From Candidatus Methanomethylophilaceae archaeon (GTDB lineage Archaea; Thermoplasmatota; Thermoplasmata; Methanomassiliicoccales; Methanomethylophilaceae): a DNA stretch of 64,000 bases. The position numbers and the translations under genes are program-made. Positions within the stretch are counted from its first letter, which is position 1. Each line of letters starts with the position of its first letter. Under the pieces are notes generated by a model, which was not told where the DNA came from, did no database searches, and worked only from the letters and a program-made list of their open reading frames with translations. The stretch is taken from assembly GCA_944320485.1 (NCBI GenBank), contig CALUHQ010000069.1, positions 30,099-94,098 of the forward strand, read 5' to 3'. Positions 59,510 through 64,000 of the stretch are shown here, in pieces.

Positions 59510-60651
59510 TGACTGACTCGATAGTTCCCGTCAAAGAGATTGAAGAGAAGATGGAAACCGACAAGATGTGGATCATCATGGGTCCGCAGCACCCCTTCTC
59601 CCACGGACTTTGGACCCTCAAGATCAAGGTCGATGGAGAGATCGTCGTGGATGCCGACCCCATCGTCGGATACCTCCACCGCGGGTGGGAGAAGGAGACC
59701 GAGAACAGGACGTACCCCAAGATCATCCCTATGGCGGACCGTCTCTGCTACGCGGCGTCCATGACCTACACCCATCTCTACTGCATGACCGTCGAGAAGG
59801 CCCTGGGCATCGACATCCCCGAGAAGGCGAAGTACATCAGGATCGTCGCCGACGAGGTCTGCAGGATCAACTCGCACCTCATGTGGCTCGCCGCCGTCGG
59901 TACCGACCTCGGTAACCTGACCGTCTTCCTGTGGGCCATGAGGGAGAGGGAGTACTTCCTCGACCTGAACGTCAAGCTCTGCGGAGCCAGGATGACCACC
60001 AACTACCCCCGTATCGGAGGAGTCAGGAACGACCTTACCGAGCTGTTCGAGAGGGACGTCATCCGCACCGTCGACCGCTTCGAGAAGGCCCTGTGGGACA
60101 TCATCGCCCTGATGGACGACAGCTCCATCATCGTCTCGAGGATGAAGGGGATCAGCTACATCTCCCGCGAGCAGTGCGCCAACATCGGAATGACCGGTCC
60201 GGCCATGAGGGGATGCGGCGTCGACTTCGACATCCGCCGTGACGACCCCTACGACAACTACGACAAGGTCGACTTCGAGGTCCCCGTGCTCACAGCCGGA
60301 GACTCCTACGCCAGGTACATGATCCGTATCGAGGAGATGTTCCAGTCCTGCGACATCATCAGGCAGGCGGTCCAGAAGATCCAGGCGCTCGGAAAGAACG
60401 CCCCCTACAGGATCAAGACCCCCACCAAGGTCCCGGCCGGAACCCACTTCATGAGGATGGAGGACCCCCGCGGGGAGTCGCTCATGTACCTCGTGTCCGA
60501 CGGCACCGACAAGCCCTACAGGCTCAAGGTCCGCAGTCCGATCTTTACGAACGTATCCACATCCAAGGTCATGTGCCAGGGATGCAGGATCGCCGATGTC
60601 CCGGCCATCCTCGCCCAGATCGACATGTGCCTGGGTGAGACCGACAGGTGA
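59509..60651 (+). CDS. fpoD: Fpo complex subunit D (NuoD-like, quinone-site subunit)
   Basis: 380 residues, the usual length of the 49-kDa-like subunit. It derives from the NiFe-hydrogenase large subunit and forms the electron-acceptor pocket with FpoB. Signatures are MGPQHPFSHGLWTLKIKVDGE (about 25-45), VGYLHRGWEKETENRTYPKIIP and CRINSHLMWLAAVGTDLG. The C-terminus ends CQGCRIADVPAILAQIDMCLGETDR. ATG 59509 is chosen over the GTG one codon upstream. Confidence 0.95.
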   Translation: MTDSIVPVKEIEEKMETDKMWIIMGPQHPFSHGLWTLKIKVDGEIVVDADPIVGYLHRGWEKETENRTYPKIIPMADRLCYAASMTYTHLYCMTVEKALGIDIPEKAKYIRIVADEVCRINSHLMWLAAVGTDLGNLTVFLWAMREREYFLDLNVKLCGARMTTNYPRIGGVRNDLTELFERDVIRTVDRFEKALWDIIALMDDSSIIVSRMKGISYISREQCANIGMTGPAMRGCGVDFDIRRDDPYDNYDKVDFEVPVLTAGDSYARYMIRIEEMFQSCDIIRQAVQKIQALGKNAPYRIKTPTKVPAGTHFMRMEDPRGESLMYLVSDGTDKPYRLKVRSPIFTNVSTSKVMCQGCRIADVPAILAQIDMCLGETDR

Positions 60652-61835
60652 TGAGCGTGGTAGTGGAATACACAAGCATCCTGGACTTCATCGGGTTCAA
60701 CAGCTACTCGCTGATGGACAACCAGTACTATCCGTTCCTGGATGAGTACAACCTGCCCTACGCCATCTCCTACGGCCTGTGGAAGATCATCGGCGGAACC
60801 ATCGCCTGGCTCATCAACCTGATCTTCCCCGGGAACCCTGTTTCCGAGTGGCTCATGGGCGACGGAGCCAGCACGCTCTTCGCGCTGATCATCTTCATGC
60901 TGATCATCTTCATCGTGGTCTTCGTCTGCACGCTGATATCGTTGTGGATGGAGCGTAAGTGCCTCGGTAGGATGATGGACAGAAGGGGAACCATGATCGG
61001 AATGAAGGGATTCCTTCAGTGCGTCGCAGACGGTCTGAAGACCTTCATGAAGGAGAACACCATCCCCGGAAAGGTCGACAGGATGACCTACATGTGGACC
61101 GTGTCCCTGGTCATCGGTGTGTCCGTCCTCGTGGCGTGCATGATCCCCCTGTCCGGAAGGTGGTTCGTAGTCAACTACGACACCGGACTGCTCATCGTCA
61201 TGGCGTTCTTCGCACTGGCCCCGTTCTTCATCCTGGTTTCGGGATGGGCACAGAACAACAAGTACTCCCTCGTCGGAGGAATGAGGGCCGCGCAGCTGAT
61301 GATCTCCTACGAGGTCCCGATGCTCATCATGATCGCCACCACCGCACTGCTGGCTGGCAGCTTCAACATCGGCGACATCGTCTACGCACAGAATGACAAC
61401 GTCTGGTACTTCATCCCGCAGATCGTCGGTTTCATCACCTTCTTCTTCTGCGCCACGGCCGAGTCCGAGCGTCTGCCCTTCGACATCGCTGAGGCAGAGG
61501 CCGAGCTGGTCGAGGGATGGCAGACGGAGTACGCCGGAATGAAGTGGGGTCTCATCATGCTGGCCGACTACTTCAGAGGATACGTCGCATGCGCCATGGT
61601 CACCATCATGTACCTCGGCGGTTGGACCCTCCCCATCATCGGAGACGGACCCATACCCGAGATCGTGTTCCTGCTGAAGACCTGGTTCGTGTTCTTCCTG
61701 ATGATCCTCGTCAGGGCCGCTCTGGCCCGTGTCAGGCCCGATCAGATCCTGAACATCGGATGGAAGGTCTTCATGCCCCTCTCGGTCGTCAACCTGGCGA
61801 TCGTCCTGCTGCTCAAGGTAGGAGGTGTGTTCTGA
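60651..61835 (+). CDS. fpoH: Fpo complex membrane subunit H (NuoH-like)
   Basis: 394 residues with about eight or nine transmembrane helices. The conserved cytoplasmic loop near the acceptor cavity is FFCATAESERLPFDIAEAEAELVEGWQTEYAGMKWG (about 268-303). The N-terminal 55 residues (up to PGNPVSEW) precede the first conserved LWMERKCLGRMMDRRG helix and are longer than in bacterial NuoH. It couples acceptor reduction to proton movement. The start overlaps the fpoD stop (TGATG). Confidence 0.94.
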   Translation: MSVVVEYTSILDFIGFNSYSLMDNQYYPFLDEYNLPYAISYGLWKIIGGTIAWLINLIFPGNPVSEWLMGDGASTLFALIIFMLIIFIVVFVCTLISLWMERKCLGRMMDRRGTMIGMKGFLQCVADGLKTFMKENTIPGKVDRMTYMWTVSLVIGVSVLVACMIPLSGRWFVVNYDTGLLIVMAFFALAPFFILVSGWAQNNKYSLVGGMRAAQLMISYEVPMLIMIATTALLAGSFNIGDIVYAQNDNVWYFIPQIVGFITFFFCATAESERLPFDIAEAEAELVEGWQTEYAGMKWGLIMLADYFRGYVACAMVTIMYLGGWTLPIIGDGPIPEIVFLLKTWFVFFLMILVRAALARVRPDQILNIGWKVFMPLSVVNLAIVLLLKVGGVF

Positions 61836-62578
61836 TGACAATCAAATATCTTGACAAGTACCCTAAGAACCTGGCCAAGAGCCTCTGGGTGCTGAAGCCC
61901 CAGTGGACAGTCCTGAAGCTCTTCGCCAAGACCGTCGTCCACAGGCCCGTCACAGTCCTGTACCCCTACGAGAAGGAGTGGGTGCCCGAGAACTACCGCG
62001 GACGCCCCGGACTCATCTTCGACAAGTGCGTCGGATGCGGCATGTGCGCCCGCATGTGCCCCACCGCATGCATCAAGCTGGTCGACGCCGAGGACGACAA
62101 CGGGAAGACTGTGAAGAGGCCCCAGGTCAATCTCGGAAGGTGCGCCATGTGCGGATACTGCGCGGAGTACTGCCCCGTCGACGCCATGACCGTGACCCCC
62201 GAGTACGAGCTGGCCGAGTTCACCAGGTTCGACCTCATCTACGGCCCCAGGAGGCTCAACTACGAGGGCACCACCGAGGGGATGAAGGTCAAGCTGGAGG
62301 TCACCCTGCCCTCTGACATAGAGAACGGGAACCCCGAGAGGCGCGTGTCCCTGTTCGACCTGGACAGGCCCGAGCTCATCGACAGCAAGTGCATCGGATG
62401 CAAGAAGTGCGCCAAGGTCTGCCCCGTCAACGCCATCGAGATGGTGGAGAAAGGGGTCAACGAGAAGACCGGCAAGCCTATCCTGCGCCCGGTGATCGAC
62501 AACGGCAAGTGCATCTGCTGCAGCAACTGCGTGGACGACTGTCCGAAGGATGCCCTTGAGATCAAGGAGGTGCTCTGA
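61835..62578 (+). CDS. fpoI: Fpo complex subunit I (NuoI-like) with extra ferredoxin domain
   Basis: 247 residues. It is longer than the usual FpoI of about 140-150 residues. The expected two clusters are at CVGCGMCARMCPTAC (about 66-80) and CAMCGYCAEYCPVDA (about 106-120). A second pair follows after a 60-residue spacer: CIGCKKCAKVCPVNA (about 187-201) and CICCSNCVDDCPKDA (about 227-241). So four 4Fe-4S motifs are present. The added domain may replace FpoF as the entry point for ferredoxin or heterodisulfide-reductase electrons; this is inference. Confidence 0.94.
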   Translation: MTIKYLDKYPKNLAKSLWVLKPQWTVLKLFAKTVVHRPVTVLYPYEKEWVPENYRGRPGLIFDKCVGCGMCARMCPTACIKLVDAEDDNGKTVKRPQVNLGRCAMCGYCAEYCPVDAMTVTPEYELAEFTRFDLIYGPRRLNYEGTTEGMKVKLEVTLPSDIENGNPERRVSLFDLDRPELIDSKCIGCKKCAKVCPVNAIEMVEKGVNEKTGKPILRPVIDNGKCICCSNCVDDCPKDALEIKEVL

Positions 62579-62913
62579 TGGGAGCTCTCATGGATTTGTG
62601 GAACGCGTTCTGGGGAGGCCTCGGAGACTTCGGGGACTACCTGCTGTCCAACCTGGACCTCGTCGCGTTCCTGATACTGGCGGCCATAGCCGTCCTCGGG
62701 GCGCTGTTCGTCGTCACCGAGAAAGAGGTCATTCACAGCGCCTTCTACCTGGCCCTCGTGTTCCTCTGTGTCGGGTTCGTGTACTTCTTCCTGGAGGCGG
62801 AGTTCATAGGTGTGGTTCAGATCCTCGTCTACGTCGGAGCCATCACCATCCTGTTCGCGTTCAGCATCATGTTGACAAGAAGGTATATCATGAAGAAGGA
62901 GGGAGACGAATGA
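62578..62913 (+). CDS. fpoJ: Fpo complex membrane subunit J, N-terminal part (NuoJ-like)
   Basis: 111 residues with three transmembrane helices. The conserved NuoJ helix AEFIGVVQILVYVGAITILFAFSIML is near the C-terminus. Bacterial NuoJ is one protein of about 170-200 residues; here the gene is split, as in Methanosarcina. The start overlaps the fpoI stop by one base, and the stop overlaps the next gene (ATGA). Confidence 0.92.
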   Translation: MGALMDLWNAFWGGLGDFGDYLLSNLDLVAFLILAAIAVLGALFVVTEKEVIHSAFYLALVFLCVGFVYFFLEAEFIGVVQILVYVGAITILFAFSIMLTRRYIMKKEGDE

Positions 62914-63212
62914 GCAAGAAGGTCGTCATAGGCGCGACAGTCTCCGTCATCCTCCTGGCCGTCCTTGTCGTGGGAATCGCCACGGTCGACTGGGACGACT
63001 ACACCAGCAGCGACACTCCCCAGGAGATCCCCGACATAGACCCCGACATGGTCTATGACGAGAACGGTGAACTGGTGGAGAACAGCCTGGCCTACACTGT
63101 GTTCGAGAAGTACGGAATCGTGCTTCTGCCCCTCGCCCTGCTGATGTTCGGGGCAATGATCGGCGGAGTGTGCATTTCGAGAGAGGAGGTCGAGTCCGAT
63201 GATACCGATTGA
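62910..63212 (+). CDS. Fpo complex membrane subunit J, C-terminal part
   Basis: 100 residues with two transmembrane helices (about 5-25 and 69-88) and an acidic external loop between them (SSDTPQEIPDIDPDMVYDENGELVENS). It corresponds in position and topology to the C-terminal half of NuoJ. Sequence similarity is too weak by eye to be certain. It overlaps fpoJ by 4 bases and fpoK by 14 bases. Confidence 0.82.
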   Translation: MSKKVVIGATVSVILLAVLVVGIATVDWDDYTSSDTPQEIPDIDPDMVYDENGELVENSLAYTVFEKYGIVLLPLALLMFGAMIGGVCISREEVESDDTD

Positions 63213-63507
63213 GTACTTCCTGATCCTCGGAGCCATCCTCTTCGTCATCGGAGCCTACGGCGTCGTGACCAAGAGCAACGCCCTGGTCGTCCTGATGTGC
63301 ATCGAGCTGATGCTCAACGCCGCCAACATCAACTTCGTAGCCTTCGGAGCCTTCAACGGCGATGTGATGGGACAGGCGTTCGTCGTCATGACCATCTCCG
63401 TCGCGGCGGCCGAAGTGGCTGTCGGAATAGCCATCCTGCTCAACGCGTACAAGCTGAGGAAGACAAGCGACCTCGACGACGCCGAGCTGACATCCATGAG
63501 GTGGTAA
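63199..63507 (+). CDS. fpoK: Fpo complex membrane subunit K (NuoK-like)
   Basis: 102 residues with three transmembrane helices, including the conserved glutamates of NuoK in VLMCIELMLNAANINFVAF (about 32-50) and VAAAEVAVGIAILL (about 68-81). It is a Mrp-like small proton-path subunit. The stop is TAA, unusual in this window, and fpoL begins 1 base later. Confidence 0.94.
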   Translation: MIPIEYFLILGAILFVIGAYGVVTKSNALVVLMCIELMLNAANINFVAFGAFNGDVMGQAFVVMTISVAAAEVAVGIAILLNAYKLRKTSDLDDAELTSMRW

Positions 63508-63508
63508 G

Positions 63509-64000
63509 ATGTTCATAGAATACACATGGCTCGTGCCCCTCATCCCGATGCTGTGCTTCCTGATCATCGGCCTCGCCGGCAGGAAGACCCCTCAGAAAGG
63601 CGGATACATCGCTATAGCGGGCGCTCTCATCTCGTTCATCATAGCGGCTCTGATCTCCTACGAGTACATCACCGGAGACCAGTACCCCAACCCCGTGACC
63701 CAGTCCATCGAGTGGTTCAACATCGGGGACATAACGATCAACCTCGGGTTCTACGTGGACGGCCTCACCTGCATGATGATGCTGTTCTCCTCGTTCATCT
63801 CGACCCTGATCTTCGTGTACTCCATCGGGTACATGGGCGACCAGGGACCCAGGAGGACGAGGTACTACGCCGAGGTCTCCCTGTTCCTGACCGGTATGCT
63901 GGGACTCATCGTCTCCAGCAACTTCCTGGAGATGTTCATCTTCTGGGAGGTCATGGGACTGTGCTCCTACCTGCTGATCGGATTCTGGTCCTTCAGGCAC
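63509..64000 (+). CDS. fpoL: Fpo complex membrane subunit L (NuoL-like), cut by window end
   Basis: The first 164 codons are visible from ATG 63509, and the frame is open at the window end; full NuoL-like subunits have about 600-680 residues. LVPLIPMLCFLIIGLAGRK begins the first helix. FYVDGLTCMMMLFSSFISTLIFVYSIGYMGDQG and LEMFIFWEVMGLCSYLLIGFW are conserved antiporter-family helices, including the functional Glu in 'FWEVMGLCSYLLIGFW'. It is a proton-pumping subunit. Confidence 0.95.
   Translation, partial: MFIEYTWLVPLIPMLCFLIIGLAGRKTPQKGGYIAIAGALISFIIAALISYEYITGDQYPNPVTQSIEWFNIGDITINLGFYVDGLTCMMMLFSSFISTLIFVYSIGYMGDQGPRRTRYYAEVSLFLTGMLGLIVSSNFLEMFIFWEVMGLCSYLLIGFWSFRH

Overview
The window reads as chromosome from a GC-rich methanogenic archaeon, most likely of the order Methanomassiliicoccales (class Thermoplasmata, Methanomethylophilaceae-like). 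The evidence is an Fpo complex-I-like operon with no FpoF-type gene in view, a methanogenesis marker protein 11 homologue, the methanogen homocysteine-biosynthesis trio, isoprenoid-ether-lipid genes, archaeal information-processing genes (TFS, PCNA, RpoL, TruD, Taw2, KptA) and archaeal TATA boxes close to start codons. Of the 58 coding sequences whose stop is visible, 56 end in TGA, 2 in TAA and none in TAG, as expected if amber is reserved for pyrrolysine. The organism assignment is inference; no rRNA gene is present.

Layout. 1-2068: end of a membrane protein with a Pro/Glu repeat region and a degenerate nuclease-like C-terminus. 2188-7800: seven-gene operon tfs-pcn-transketolase N/C-transaldolase-geranylgeranyl reductase-taw2. 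7864-10453: two minus-strand conserved or hypothetical genes and a plus-strand SpoT-like HD hydrolase. 10483-14997: tight five-gene minus-strand operon combining an SPFH/zinc-ribbon protein, a coiled-coil protein, a four-helix membrane protein and two more zinc-ribbon proteins; this is the best candidate here for an undescribed system. 15268-21876: nitrogen assimilation by type III glutamine synthetase and a full-length glutamate synthase large chain, with a palindromic operator upstream. 21877-30898: MarR regulator, apt, two Cys-rich proteins, an AMP phosphorylase paralogue, UbiA, a polyprenol-kinase-like protein, a small P-loop kinase, and the UPF0280/NIL-ferredoxin/DUF39 homocysteine genes.

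31115-35608 is an AT-richer island: a 1477-residue surface protein preceded by a run of 11 G and by a hairpin that covers its ribosome binding site. 35906-42089 holds a flavodoxin with a palindromic operator, tRNA-Gly(TCC), a 1230-residue TPR protein, TruD and RpoL. 42168-47182 is an operon of RNase III, ribose-1,5-bisphosphate isomerase, form III RuBisCO, AMP phosphorylase and a polysaccharide deacetylase: the complete AMP-to-3-phosphoglycerate route. 47505-51941: MFS permease, phospholipase-C-like protein and two aldo/keto reductase-ferredoxin fusions, one of which has lost catalytic residues. 52175-57175: FolD, KptA, methanogenesis marker 11, cis-prenyltransferase and a B12-binding radical SAM protein. 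57191-57991: ProC. 58120-64000: fpoABCDHIJJKL, cut by the window end, with an FpoI carrying four instead of two ferredoxin-type cluster motifs.

Together the genes describe a methanogen with energy conservation through a truncated Fpo, nucleotide salvage through RuBisCO, sugar-phosphate interconversion by split transketolase plus transaldolase, and nitrogen assimilation through GSIII/GOGAT.
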